A program made the translations under genes and the position numbers. The notes beneath the pieces were generated by a model. It was not told the origin of the DNA. It did not search any database and saw only the letters and a list, made by a program, of their open reading frames with translations. This document shows, piece after piece, positions 1 to 11,299 of a stretch of 64,000 nt of DNA (position 1 is its first letter; every line of letters starts with the position of its first letter). Origin of the DNA: Hyalella azteca (taxonomy: Eukaryota; Arthropoda; Malacostraca; Amphipoda; Hyalellidae); NCBI RefSeq assembly GCF_000764305.2, contig NW_025947732.1, positions 63,613-127,612 on the forward strand. Direction: 5' to 3'.

Positions 1-703
1 AAACATAATTTTGTCAGTTACAAATCTTATAATTGATATTTGACACACTTTTAACTGTCTAATTGATATGAAATTTTGCACACTTGTATGAAGTTGGAGG
101 CAATGCATGAATAAATTGACAGAATAAATAATTTCGAAAAAAATTTATTTATTAAAAAATTGAAAAATTAATTTTTTCAATAAATGAAAATAAAATTTGA
201 AATTCATTGTACATATGTAACATTGGAAACACTGGATTCTTTAGAAGTGTTGTCTTTAAAAAGTAATTTTTAAACGTATATTATTTATTCGATAAAAATA
301 TGTCTTACAACAATTAAGTGAATAATCACGTATGTGATTAGAGTATGTAATGTACGTATCAGAATTCTCAAATTATGTTTACCGATGGCCTTATTGTTGG
401 AACGTGTAAATCCATTGCGTATTACTCGAAACTCGCGTCCTGTTAACTTTACGCGCACGAACTCTTGCAAGAGCTTTTACCTAACCCTGCCATTACTTAA
501 GACCTAATTACTTGAAGCTACTTTTATATCATGTAAAAAGAATAATATATGTACGTTATACAAAAAACGTGCGGCTTTTGTACCAGTACAACACAGGCTG
601 TGACATTTCGATAGCTATCATTTTTGGGTTGCAGAATTGCATTTTAATCTCCCGGAATTTATTTGTTAAGCTATAAGCGTCTAGGTGCGTCTTCGTAGCC
701 ATA

Positions 704-880
704 GTGTACAGTAGCTCTTCCTGCGATTCGGAACAGATTTTCACGATGGTAAAAGATGGAAAAGACAATGACAAAATTAATATCAATAAAGTGAAAAATT
801 ATAAACTTTCTGGGTTCTTGAGAAGATTGAAGTTAATAAAGGAAATAATCACTGGAAATCGGTTTGGCATCCTTACAAAT
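704..880 (+). repeat. Diverged direct repeat, copy 1 (copy 2 at 2455-2620)
   Basis: Both copies share, in order, 'agtagctc', 'tttcacg.tgg', 'aagt.aa.ggaaataat' and 'atccttac/atctttac', at similar spacing. Copy 1 carries a short open frame; copy 2 does not keep it. This looks like an old duplicated repeat rather than a gene. Confidence 0.45.
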
Positions 881-1269
881 TTTTTTTACATTTTTTTCTG
901 ATTTTTCTTACATTAAATTGAAAGCGCCATTGCGTTATGTGGGCGTTTGAGGGAATCACAAACATTATTCCACTCTCGACAGCTATTGTATTATTGTATA
1001 CTATATACGCTGGTAAATGGTAATACCGCCTTCAACTCGGGCAAAATTTTAACTTTGGTACCAATTTATTCACCAATTGGTAATTGTTTGAGAGTGAAAA
1101 TTTTAAATACTTTTCCTTCCATTCAAACGACTTTAGGTTGAAAATTAACTGGATTGTATTTTTGGGCACGAGCGACGAATGTTCTTTACCCGATGGACCT
1201 CAGATTGACAATGAAGTTGTCTGCTGTCTCGAGACGTCACATATAGGGGTTTGTCCAATTTCGTATCCA

Positions 1270-1770
1270 CAATACGGGACTATATAAAGTCTGGTCTCAA
1301 AATTCGTCTTCCTCATCGATTTTCTTGGAAATTTCGATTGAACTTGTTGAACATGTCGGACTGGTAATACGCCCATCATGTCTACGCCACTTGCATGGAT
1401 CCCTGGGATCCCCGCTACTGGCGAGCGTAACAGGACCTCACTAGATCTATAGTGAGGCCTGAGCTGAGCCGAAGAGAGGCGCCGCCCCCAAAGAGGGGGA
1501 AGAGATTTATCGCATTCTTGCGGTTACTCTTCTGTGGCTGTTACAGGCCACGCGGCGAGAGCGACGGTGGCCCGTGAATGGTAGCACCCAATTCTTGAGG
1601 AGTTGGGGCGCTGCCTTCACCTGGCTACTGCTTTGCTCTTGGGGGAAGGGAGTTAGGGGGGAAGGGGGTCCTTCGGGACCCAAAAAATAAAACATCCTGC
1701 TGGGGAGCTGGCGCGGAATACTTTCCGTGCCAGAGCTCCAGTTTCCAGGAAAGCTCTAATGCAAGCTGTG
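1270..1770 (+). other. GC-richer island with TATA-like and AATAAA motifs; possible solo LTR
   Basis: A TATA-like ctatataaag lies at about 1279-1288. A GC-rich block (about 1380-1680) follows and ends in a poly(A)-signal-like aataaa near 1685. That order of promoter motif, GC-rich leader and poly(A) signal within about 400 bp resembles an LTR. I could not define terminal TG/CA ends or a target duplication, and no gag or pol frame is nearby. It could equally be a fragment of an unknown repeat. Confidence 0.2.
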
Positions 1771-3124
1771 ACTGGAGCTTTACTGCCTTTTGGATTTGTA
1801 CGATTCTCGTGAAATGAATTATTTTGTTAACAGAAAACACAATCAAGCTTCGAGTTTCTAAAATTATTAATAATACGTCACATTTGAGCTGCGAGATTTC
1901 AGTAATGAGCAGGAATTTTCCGATATTTCTGGGGAGGCTGCGTTTATTAGAATCCTATGAATCTAAAAAGGATCCTTTGGAAACACTTAGATCTAGGGCG
2001 CTTTTTGGACTTAAACCCATGATCCTTTGGAAACCCTTGGACAAGGTTTCACAAAATTATAAACTCGGCTAGACGAGGCTGGGGCATGGTCGAATTAATA
2101 TAATTATTATTTCAACCATGAGGCTGGGGCAAGATCTGCCCCGAGACGCGGCCTGCATGTCAATTGGTAAGCTGCATCTACACAAGAATTTCTCGACAGT
2201 AATTCATGGGTGCCCGGAAAATTAACACACGGTGACCGAAGAAAATTTTACGCTTATTCAGACATATGAATCAATTTTGGTTTACCTCATGACAGGACAA
2301 CAGAAGCAGCAACAATTGAAGTATATGTGTGACATTTCAATTTGTTGTAATTTTGAAGTTTGTAGAGTCCAATTTATATTCGATGTTTCGGTATAGTCAA
2401 TTATTTAAGAGAGCTATAAATTTTTGAGTGGAACGCGTTTTCGTGGCTAGTTTACCGCCAGTAGCTCCTCTTTTGGATCAGAATAAATTTTCACGGTGGC
2501 AAAATTCGACATTGAAAGCGACGATATTTAATTCGATGATCAACTTTTGGGGAGCTTGACGATTTGAGTGAAGTAAAGGAAATAATTCGTGTAAATTAGT
2601 CTTGTAATCTTTACGACTGGCTAGTTATTTCATCGAGATCTTTGGAGTCAGATCAAGCAGAAAAATTTATCCTAGTTGCGAACACCGGGATTGCGAACTG
2701 AGGTTGGGTAGATCCTGCATAGAAATCCAAATTCAACCTAGGTTTTGTCAAACCAACTTACATTACTGCGTCCCACTGCTCTTTCTCATGATATTGTAGT
2801 GAATAATTTTTAAATAAACATTTTATTAGTTGCCGAGGATGACGCCAACTTCCTATTTGGGATTTATGAATAGATTTATGTCTATGCAGCGCGGATGACC
2901 GCTCTGAATGTCTGACCGGAGGTCGGCACGCACCCCAAATCCAATATGGCTCCTCGCATCCACGACTGCTGCATCGCCGAGGCTTCTTTTGGCAGGTCGT
3001 CCTGTTTTGTTGGGCAATTTACAATCGAACAACCGAGATTTATCTTGAATTCGTCATTTTCACGCAGGGAAATATCTTTATTGCAGCTGTAGAAAGATTA
3101 AATGTAAACTTTCCTTAAACATCA

Positions 3125-3269
3125 ATGACTTCTTTACTGACCATCATCGTCGCTCTGATTTCATACACTCGGTATAAAATCCTCTTTCGGCCTTCAGCTG
3201 CTCCAAGGGTGTTGGGCTTCCTCCCGTTGTCCCTCAAGATGCACACTGCATGGTTCGAGTCCGGTGCTC
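3125..3269 (+). CDS. Candidate small gene, exon 1 (hypothetical)
   Basis: An ATG opens 48 codons plus one base before a good donor (C|gtgaga at 3270). The start is hydrophobic (MTSLLTIIVALISY), like a signal peptide or membrane anchor. The frame stays open for 56 codons if not spliced. Splicing to an acceptor at 3359 (ctcgagcag) matches phase and gives a 90-bp intron with a C/T-rich end. The model is phase-consistent but has no family support. Confidence 0.28.
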
Positions 3270-3359
3270 GTGAGATCGTTGTCACGATGCCATAACCCAG
3301 AAAATTAATGTGTTATTGGGTGCAAATAGCGACTTACTTCCTACCCACAACTCGAGCAG

Positions 3360-3661
3360 AATGCGTACGTAGCAATGATACGCCCTTTTGTTGTGCCAAA
3401 CTGGGTCAAGATGACCCCGACCAGGGCATAAAATGCATCGCTTTTTCGAAAAAGTTGCTCTCATTTATGCCTTATGTTGCCAGAAACTGTCATCGCACCG
3501 TCACGAATTTTGGAGATGTAGGTAGTAGGTACTCGGTTGCTGTCGCAACTCAAAAACTTCTTCGTAGAAAATTTGACGCTTTGAGGAGAGTTATTTCAAC
3601 GTTCAAAGGATATTTTAGCTCCATGCAACCACAAAAGTTCGTTGATGTATCTTTCAACTAA
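3360..3661 (+). CDS. Candidate small gene, exon 2 (hypothetical)
   Basis: About 100 codons of mixed, non-repetitive composition end in TAA at 3659-3661. Unlike most open frames in the window it has balanced amino-acid use and no low-complexity track. It contains three or four cysteines near its start (motif PFCCAKLG) and a basic C-terminal half (KLLRRKFDALRRV). I do not recognise the family. Joined to 3125-3269 it would encode a possibly secreted protein of about 148 residues. It may instead be the last exon of a gene whose other exons I missed, or chance. Confidence 0.32.
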
Positions 3662-4925
3662 CGTGAAGGTTTTCGGTAACATGGGGGATGGGGGGATATT
3701 CAAAGTTCATGTTATTTTAGATTGTTTGCGGAGGCAATTGTGATCAGACATAGCTTTGCATTCGCAGCTTATTACAAATTTTCAAATATTTTCTTTGTCT
3801 TACATAGGACTCGAGAAAATTTTTTCAATTAAACAAAATTTAAAAACCACAAGTACAATAGTTAGCGGAGTAGGTAAATCGTGTTCTTTTCCACTGTGAA
3901 TCGACAAAATTAAAATACAAAATGATAGCCTATTCGTTCCTTTTTGTTTTTGATTTTTCCCCAGTCGTATTCCAATTTTTCAACGATTCCAACTGGCATC
4001 TCCAACCCAAATTTTTCCAGGACCTAAAGGTAATCAATCAAACAAGGTCGGGTTATTGACACTTGTTCCTTCTCGATGATCAATTTTATTAGCGAGTGTT
4101 GCTTGCTAACTTGGCCTGATCTTCAACGTTGGCAAAAGCAAATAATATTTACAATAACGCAATGCAAACAAGATACGGCAAGGGAAAGGCTAAGTGAAGT
4201 GGTTGCTTGCGAGCAGATTGCGCGACCGAAAAAATCGCGTCAACCAAAACTACTGCTAAATTGAAATTGAACGGCCATTATCGACCGGTCTCCCTTTGGC
4301 ATGTACAGATCAAAGTGCTTCTGACATTCAAGTTGTCAGAGTTTAAGGAATAAAAAAGTGAGAATAAAATGAGTTATGTGTCATGGCTGAAGACATAACT
4401 GAATTAAAGTATTGACATATTCTGAAAAAATCTAAATGTTGACAATAAAAGTTCATTTTAAGTCATTTGTTTTTTTTTATTTTAAACGAAACTCCAGGCA
4501 GTTAAATGAAACTTTATTTTGAACTCCAAGCAATCAATGAAACTTAATTTGATTCGAGCTGCTCAGCTTAGGGGACGCTAAAACTTTCACTGCCAAGCGC
4601 AAACAAATTAACGAGTCAGATGGATACGGCGAAAATTTTGGACCCTGAACCAAAGAATAACTTCATGATCCTCAGCGAAAATACTGGATTTCTTTCAGTG
4701 ACGGACTTTTTAAACATGAATCATACTGTGGTTCTGTAAAATATATGGCGACCGTCCGACGGTCAGAAAAGAAATTCTCACAAAATGATCAAGCACTTGA
4801 TATAATCAAATACGTATAATTCAACAAATGATGAAGTATCAAGCTTGCTCAGAGAATTCGAGGAAATTGTTTTTTTTCATGCGTTATTGTGCATTGAAAT
4901 ATTCTTACAAGGCATCGTGTAAAAA
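3662..4925. other. Intergenic, nothing recognised
   Basis: AT-rich sequence with no repeat, domain or convincing exon. A short open frame at 4076-4264 has unremarkable composition and no flanking splice signals. Confidence 0.6.
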
Positions 4926-4934
4926 AGGGCAGCT

Positions 4935-5215
4935 CATCGTGAGGAGCGGTTCAAGGAGCGTCGTAAGAGGGCCAAGAGGGCAACGAGCAAGAGGACATCG
5001 TAAGAAGTGGTTCAGGGGGCATCGTAATGAACTTTTCAAGTAACATCTTCAGGAGCGTTTCAGTTGGATAGCGTACAGTATGGTTCAAGAGAATCTCGAA
5101 AGGCACGGTTCAAATGGGCAGTGTGAGGCACGGTTCAAATGGGCAGTGTGAGGTACGGTTCAAGGAACAACGTGAGATGTAGTTCAAGGAGCACTGGGAG
5201 GTACGGTCCTGTAAG
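4935..5215. repeat. Degenerate tandem repeat (about 24 bp)
   Basis: The unit is approximately 'cacggttcaaatgggcagtg tgag', clearest at 5100-5165 where two copies are almost identical. More decayed units (ggttcaaggag...cgt) run upstream to about 4940 and downstream to about 5215. The array runs into the last codons of the minus-strand ShKT gene, so that gene's C-terminus and 3' UTR appear to be repeat-derived. Confidence 0.7.
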
Positions 5216-5950
5216 ATATCAGAGAATCCAAGAAGTCTTGTTGTGAGTTGGCGACTGTGTTCCGATCTCGCTGGGGCGCCACAAAATAATTTACGACTTC
5301 TTGTACAAACCGTGGATCTTGACGTCCTTCGTAGAATGTCACAATTCGGTTGAGTCGATAGAGTGAGCGTTGTAGGCTTGCAGAGTCTGGAACGGTTCCT
5401 CTAAGCTGCCTGATGAAGTGCGTAATGAACTTTATGTTGTCCACTGGCATAGACCGTTTTGACAAGATTTGGTCTTGACTGCTATTGGTTCTTCGTAAAA
5501 ACGAATCGAAGTCAAGAAATTCGACGTCAAGCCTTAGGTCGGAACGATAGCCACCATCGCTATCGGTAACGAGATCCGCTGAAGTTGTGTGTGGAACGTA
5601 ACCTGATACAGAAGGATGAGGAAGTGGCTTTATATCGGCAAAATTTGGTTTAGCATCACTGCTGTCGTCTTCCACCTCCAGAGACTTACGGATGAACTCG
5701 ATGGCTTCCACTGAGCTGTCGTCAAATTCTTTCTGATTGTCAGTTTGGGCGTCAGGATCGGTGAAGCCTTGCATTGCGTAGTATACATCATAGTCGACAA
5801 GCACCGCAGGATAGTCAGATGAGTATGGGTCAGGTTCTTTGTCGACGCTTCCAACGCACCGACCGCAAGTCTTGAGGCACAAGTTCGCCATGAACAAGCA
5901 GTCCTCTTTGTAGAACGCGCAGTTGTCGATCTCATCACGGCACAGCCCCT
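5184..5950 (-). CDS. ShKT gene, exon 2 (ShKT domain and C-terminal region)
   Basis: The exon begins at the acceptor near 5951; its first two bases complete a Glu codon with exon 1. The ShKT domain is at the exon start (cysteine spacing 7-7-7-4-3). The remainder is an acidic region (for example EVEDDSSDA), an FLRR and SKR basic pair, and a helical-looking C-terminal part (SLYRLNRIVTFYEGR). It stops at 5184 inside the tandem-repeat zone. Confidence 0.72.
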
Positions 5951-6174
5951 CTGACCCACAGAGTAGTTCAAATTAGTATAAAAGGAACAATACATTGCAA
6001 GTACCCATCAACAGTGAATTATATTGACTCAAAAAAATTCAATTAAATAAACGTTTCATTGCGCCTTTGCGTGACCAGCTCACCTGCTGCCACTGTGTTG
6101 GTTGCGACAGCTGTGGTGTGGGCCGTGAACACCAAGAATAACCAACACACATACAGTCGTGAAAGTAAATCCAT
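5184..6174 (-). CDS. Secreted ShKT-domain protein (two-exon gene, 285 aa)
   Basis: Gene-level entry: exon 1 is 6174-6084 and exon 2 is 5950-5184, both minus strand. The predicted protein has 285 residues: a signal peptide (about 1-24), one ShKT six-cysteine domain (C34, C41, C48, C55, C59 and C62, with the signature TCGRC), then about 220 residues rich in Asp, Ser and Pro. A dibasic KR at 195-196 could be a proprotein cleavage site. The exon 1 donor (G|gtgagc) and exon 2 acceptor (gtcag|AG) agree in phase, and a branch-like tactaat lies about 25 bases upstream of the acceptor. ShKT domains are known from potassium-channel-blocking peptides, and in many animals they sit on ordinary secreted enzymes and matrix proteins. 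Nothing here shows a toxin role; no enzyme domain is visible. Confidence 0.72.
6084..6174 (-). CDS. ShKT gene, exon 1 (signal peptide)
   Basis: An ATG read leftward from 6174 gives 30 codons and one spare base, then the donor gtgagc at 6083-6078. The residues are a textbook signal peptide: a short polar start, a hydrophobic core (YVCWLFLVFTA) and small residues before a likely cleavage site near residue 24. The frame is too short for a 60-residue ORF cut-off and was found by searching upstream of the ShKT exon. Confidence 0.7.
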
Positions 6175-6259
6175 CACGGCTTTCCGTTGGGAAGAAATTT
6201 TAAAAGGCCAAAGAATTTTCTATGCGGTACTAGGGCCAAAATGTAAACAATAGCAAACT

Positions 6260-7470
6260 TACAGATGTCAGATTTTTAATTTACCATACGAAACCTGAAT
6301 ATCGCCACGGCCACTCATAATTTTCATTTCTCGCTTCCGGATCCCCTTTAAAACAATTAATAGGAACATCTGGCATTATCAATAGAATCTTGTTGCTAAA
6401 ACCCAGTCAAAGCATACACCTAGTGGCAAAAACCAACCTTCCCCAAACAAGATATTTGTAAGGGACGGGGTGTATGAAACCTTAAATCTCCTCTTTAATC
6501 ATATTATTGAATGTAGAAATGATTCTAATAGTCTTGATTGAAATCCTTAGTCCAGCAAGCGATATGCGCAATTAGGAATAAAACTTCGACTGCTAAACCA
6601 ATGAAAAAAGTAAAGCCCTTAAATAAATTATATTGCTAATGATTGGAAAAGTTTGTTGGACAAGACTGCATTTTATTTCATGCGATTTCATACCGCCATT
6701 GTATCTATATGTCGCTTTTAATTGGTAAAATTCCACATTTGGATGCTATTCATGGGAAATTTAAACTTATCCCTGCAGGCTGAGCTTTCGAAGTATCGCA
6801 GTTGATGATGAACTTGCTTCAATTTATTAGAGTTTTCAAATATTCCCAGGAATAATGTACGTTTTCTGGCGCGCGTTCGTCAGTTCTTATGGTCTCTATG
6901 GGAAAAGTTTGATATACAGCAATAAATTTATCTATAATAAATGATCTATAACCATTGTTTTAAAGTTAGCATACATCTATAATACAAATTGCGAGAAGAC
7001 TTTTTGAATTTTTGAATATTTGGCTCGAAGAATTCCACATTAAAAATTGTTATCATACCCGAGATGCATGGATGATAATTCATAAGAATCTTAGTCACCA
7101 TGCATGAAGAATAAATTATTAACACTAGCAAATCACGTCCAAACAGCAAGATATGTGAAATTTTGTAAGCATTTACACGTGTAATGTCAGTTCGTTGGCG
7201 TGTAGTATAGGATATTGCTAATGTACATCAACAGTCCGTGCAGATGGCGTAACTAAGGCTATCTATGAATAGGTAATCACATCGATCACATCCGTGACAA
7301 ATCAGGGAGTGAACTAAACTTGAACCAATGTTCAGAAATAACCAATCGAAGTTTCGCTACCTACATGCTCGCTGAACATTACATCTTCTGAATTGTTTTC
7401 TAATGCTTAATTTGAACACCTGCGAATTTCTTAACTTCAATAGTAAGAAAATACTAGATCAGTCAGGTAC
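6260..7470. other. Intergenic, nothing recognised
   Basis: AT-rich, with no exon-like segment, repeat array or RNA gene that I can support. Any promoter of the minus-strand ShKT gene should lie at the start of this stretch, but I see no convincing core motif. Confidence 0.55.
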
Positions 7471-7477
7471 TTTAGGA

Positions 7478-7665
7478 ACATGATACTAGATAAGAGAGGG
7501 ACTAGCACGAAAAATAAATGCACTAGAATTCAGAGAGGGACAAGCACGAGAAATAAATGTGCCAAATCAGAGGGAACAGCACGAAAAAAAATATACTAGA
7601 TCAGAGAGGAACTAGCACGAAAAAGATACTATTCATAAGGGAGATACTAGCATGAACAAGCGTTC
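7478..7665. repeat. Imperfect tandem repeat, about 40-50 bp, 4-5 copies
   Basis: Repeated segments share 'actaga', 'cagagaggga', 'ctagcacgaaaaa' and 'taaatg' in the same order. Copies differ by small indels, for example around 7483, 7525, 7568 and 7600. It is not coding. Confidence 0.65.
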
Positions 7666-7984
7666 GCCCAATCAGAACCATTCAAGTTACCAAATAATGA
7701 CCACCTAACTGCGCAGAGAAAACAGAATTTCGAGAATTCTTGCCTAACTAGTGTAAAAGGCCTCTTCACTTCGAACTAAGCAGAATATTTAAGAAATTTC
7801 TAAATAAATAATATAATAGCTGTGTTGCTCACTATTCATGCTCCGACTAAATGAAGCACCTCCATAACACAATAAAACACGCACCGGCCCGGGCACATGA
7901 CAGCGCCGCTTGGTAGAGACGCTGCTCGCTATCCGCTATTTCGGTGAGACATGCAACGTGTAGCAATTTAAAATGATTTGGCCG

Positions 7985-8365
7985 TTAACGTGGTTAAAAA
8001 CTGTGCTACAAACTTGGGTAATAAATTAATCACCAACTAGGTTAATAACTTGATCACTAACTTGGGTAATAACATGGTACTAACTTGGTTTATGACATAG
8101 TTAATAACTTGGTTTCTAAAACAGTTGGAAACTGTGTTACTGACTAGGTTGCCAAAATAATTACTAACTCTGGTACTACCGTGCTTGGTAACGTGGTTGT
8201 TAACATTGTTGCTAACGTGATTGCCAACTTGGTAACTAACGTGGTTGACAGCATGGCTGCACGTGGTTGACAACATGGCTGTTAGCAGTTAACTTGATTG
8301 CCAATATGGTTGATAATGTGTTTTTCACATCGGTTACAGACTTGCTTGCCAACTTGGTTGCTATC
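7985..8365. repeat. Degenerate short-period repeat (TTGGTTGCTAAC-like)
   Basis: Many loose copies of 'aacttggttgctaac' and 'aacgtggttg' at about 11-15 bp spacing. The open frame on the minus strand here (Asn/Val rich) is a by-product of the repeat, not a gene. Confidence 0.65.
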
Positions 8366-8524
8366 TATCTCGCCTGCTGCCATTTTGTTTACATATATCA
8401 AATTACTTTCAAAATTTGTTTACATATATCAAATTACCTTCGAAATTTCGAAAGTCTTGGCGGTTTCCATGTCAATCAATGCAAGACCTAGTCACGGAAC
8501 AAGGCTTACTCTTCGTCCTAAGAG

Positions 8525-8670
8525 TTTCGATCATCTTCATAACTATGATCAATGATCATCGTGAGGATTGAGCTCATCTTCACCACTGTGATCACCGTGA
8601 TAGTTACAATCACATTCATTTTTCCAAGATCATCACCGTGAGAGTTCAATCCTCCGAGGATAAGCTCCGT
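8525..8670. repeat. Degenerate ATGATCATC / ATCACCGTGAT repeat
   Basis: Clustered gatcatc, atcaccgtga and gtgaggattgag motifs on both strands make this a short imperfect palindrome-rich repeat. No coding potential. Confidence 0.45.
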
Positions 8671-8689
8671 CAATCCTTGCACGAGTCGG

Positions 8690-9685
8690 AGAAATACTGA
8701 ATTTTACAAGGAAAATTACTATAAATTGTAAATAATAATCTCCAATTACAAGATGAATATTTGACATGGTTACAGTTTCCCCAGCAAGGGAAACATTCAT
8801 TTATGCCTGTCGAATTATTTCTTATTGTACATAATTTTCTGCTAATTCGGCGAAATAGGTTGCATTTGTCGCTCTTTTCGTAGAAATGTTTAGCGCGACC
8901 ACATGCTGATAAGTTATATCCGGATCAACACGTCGTGAACTGTCACCATCACCGCAATGGAAGGTATTGGGATAAGTCGTGTCGCTAAACCCCTAGAGAC
9001 ATTTAAGAGTCTCTTGGACGTGGGGAATAAATCGTGCTGCCAAATCTTTGGGAACATCTGAGAGTCTCGAGTGCGATGTTACCTTCTTCGTCTACAACGG
9101 GCAACCGCTGACATCCAGTCAGTGACAGTGCCCGAGTCCTGTGGCCAGGGTTGGGGTGAGCAACTAGAGTCTGCAAAGTTGTGTTGGACAAAATTTTTGC
9201 CAGGCACAAGGGCACCAAGCAAGAGGAGTTTCCAAAACATTACGCAATAATCTTGAGAATTTTGATAATGCAACACATGTACATTGAATTAATCATATGT
9301 TTTACCTATTTATAACTATGGAAAATTTTGTGTCTAGATTTACATTTAAAATTAACTTATAGGGCCCTTCAAATATAATAGAAGTAAAAAATTAATTAAT
9401 ACGGACTTCCAATTCAAACAAATTAATCAAGCTACTGAGCATGCAAGTTGTCAGATAATTTATTAATTTGTTCATTTTTAATGAATTTATTAACGTCTTG
9501 AGCAATCGTGAAAGAAAACAAATACATGGAGACGAGTTTGTTATATTTATTAAAACAAATTGAACTGTATATTCGTATTGTTCGCTTTCAGTGCAACAAT
9601 GGAACACACAAATTAAAGATTTTAATTCGCACTCAGATATTTACCAAGACTTTATATCGCTACACTCGTAGTTTATCGTCCACGT
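8690..9685. other. Intergenic, nothing recognised
   Basis: AT-rich sequence with overlapping short open frames at 9003-9276 on the minus strand that lack splice support and known motifs. Confidence 0.5.
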
Positions 9686-9692
9686 CATGCAC

Positions 9693-9878
9693 ACTAGAGG
9701 CTGGAGGCTTGCAGTAGCGGCATGATGTCATCAGCACACCAGAGGCTGTAGAGGCTTGCAGTAGCGGCATGATGTCATCAGCACACCAGAGGCTGGAGGC
9801 TTACAGTAGCGGCATGATGTCATCAGCACACCAGAGGCTGGAGGCTTGCAGTAGTGGCATGATGTCATCAGCACACCA
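9693..9878. repeat. 45-bp minisatellite, four copies
   Basis: Four copies of a unit of about 45 bp containing 'agaggctggaggcttgcag', 'tagcggcatgatg' and 'tcatcagcacacc'. One copy has a 3-bp insertion (gctgtagagg) and single-base differences mark the others. Each unit contains the palindrome TGATGTCATCA, close to a CRE/AP-1-like site. Confidence 0.92.
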
Positions 9879-9914
9879 TTAAATATGCAATTAATTAATA
9901 AATATTTGCACAAA

Positions 9915-11291
9915 TGATCTCGTACGTATCTTCGTCATGCTCGAAAAACGTATAAATTTCAAACATGCGCAGTAGCTGTATCAATTTCAGGCTGCGAGTT
10001 AAGTGACTCCCGACTTAGATCATTAATTATTCACCTCAGCAAACGAACTTGGATTTTCACAAATTTCGAGGAATATATCAATTACAAATATGCGCAGTGG
10101 CTGTAATTGTCTCAAGTTTGTGAAATCAGTCGTTTTCTAATTAGCTAATGATAGGCCAAACCGCTAAAAACAATGTCTCTTTTTGGCCCAATAAAAACCA
10201 TCATTTTGTTTGAAAATTTTTTCAGTTTTCAAACTTGCTCCTGTCATCAGGACGTAACAGAATGACATGAAATTCGAAAGCATCTACCGGATATCTCCCA
10301 TAACCAAAAACCATTTTGTGATTCGTTAAATTTCGTTTAAATGTTCGGGAGCGAATTGTCTGTCATTTTTGTCACACGACCGTTGTCGAAATAAACTTCA
10401 AAAGGGTTTTTGTATCTATTTTATGTTAGCCCTACCTGAACTGTGAGTTCAACATCATTTTCAACTTTGGTCTTGATATAATTTTTCTACTGTACTTTCT
10501 CGAGTGGAATATAAAAAATTATGAAAAATATTTGTTTAAATGATATTTACATGCACTTTTTGGTGCTACTATAGCTTAATTTTTGATTATGTTTTTCTGT
10601 CTAAACCAACTCAGGAGCTCATAAAACGAATTTGAAAAAGTTATTCATCGCTAATAGGAATAGCCAACTGTCAAGTCTGTGAAATGAGGAAAGGGAACAA
10701 TGAAATGTGGGGAGCAAAAACAATAGACTTTTGTCCTTAAACATGTTGAAATTTTAGTTTCTGTAATAGACTTATATCTTGACATAGACTCGCCTATAGT
10801 ATACTATATAATAATGTATGTACATAATTACTATTGATAGCTAGGATCGCTACAAGATTTAATACTCATATTTAATACTCATAGTCAATAGAAGGTGATT
10901 GTCAAATTTATTACTTTTGAGTTTATTCTTTGATTAAAAATTCGTTGAAGGACATGGCAGCCATAGCCATTATTTATTTCCAGGTAAGTCAAAGTACACA
11001 TAAAGCTTATGCTTCGCGATTTGTCAAAATGAATTTACGTGTTTGTGTAATAAGTTAGTGCAGACTCTTCAGCTTCTGTTGTTGAGAGAAAAATATCAGT
11101 TTTCCTCTCATTAATTACAGGAGATTTCAAACAAAATAGAAATTTCAGCCATTCATCGTGAGGACATAGCGCAAATTAAAAATTTTTATCCAGTGGGCTG
11201 CAGGATTGATGTACCGTCGAAATTGCTATATTGAAAATGACAACAGACGATCTTGACGGGCCCGCCGGGTTTGGTAACATATACAACAATC
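9915..11291. other. Intergenic, nothing recognised
   Basis: AT-rich, non-repetitive at the scale I can inspect. There are no exon-like frames. Confidence 0.55.
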
Positions 11292-11299
11292 GTCTAAAA

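Larger units (their letters stand above)
1..3124. other. Intergenic DNA, no gene recognised
   Basis: AT-rich sequence with only short open frames that resemble no family I know. It contains a diverged direct duplication (704-880 and 2455-2620) and a GC-richer island at about 1350-1770, each listed separately. A tRNA-like B-box at 3253-3263 lies just beyond it and was rejected. Confidence 0.6.

Noticed and set aside
3230..3290. Possible tRNA or tRNA-derived SINE (B-box-like ggttcgagtcc)
   Set aside because: The T-arm stem does not pair (catgg against ccggt) and no A-box or cloverleaf can be built upstream.
8037..8276. Minus-strand Asn/Val-rich ORF
   Set aside because: It is a direct translation of a degenerate short repeat with no start or splice context.
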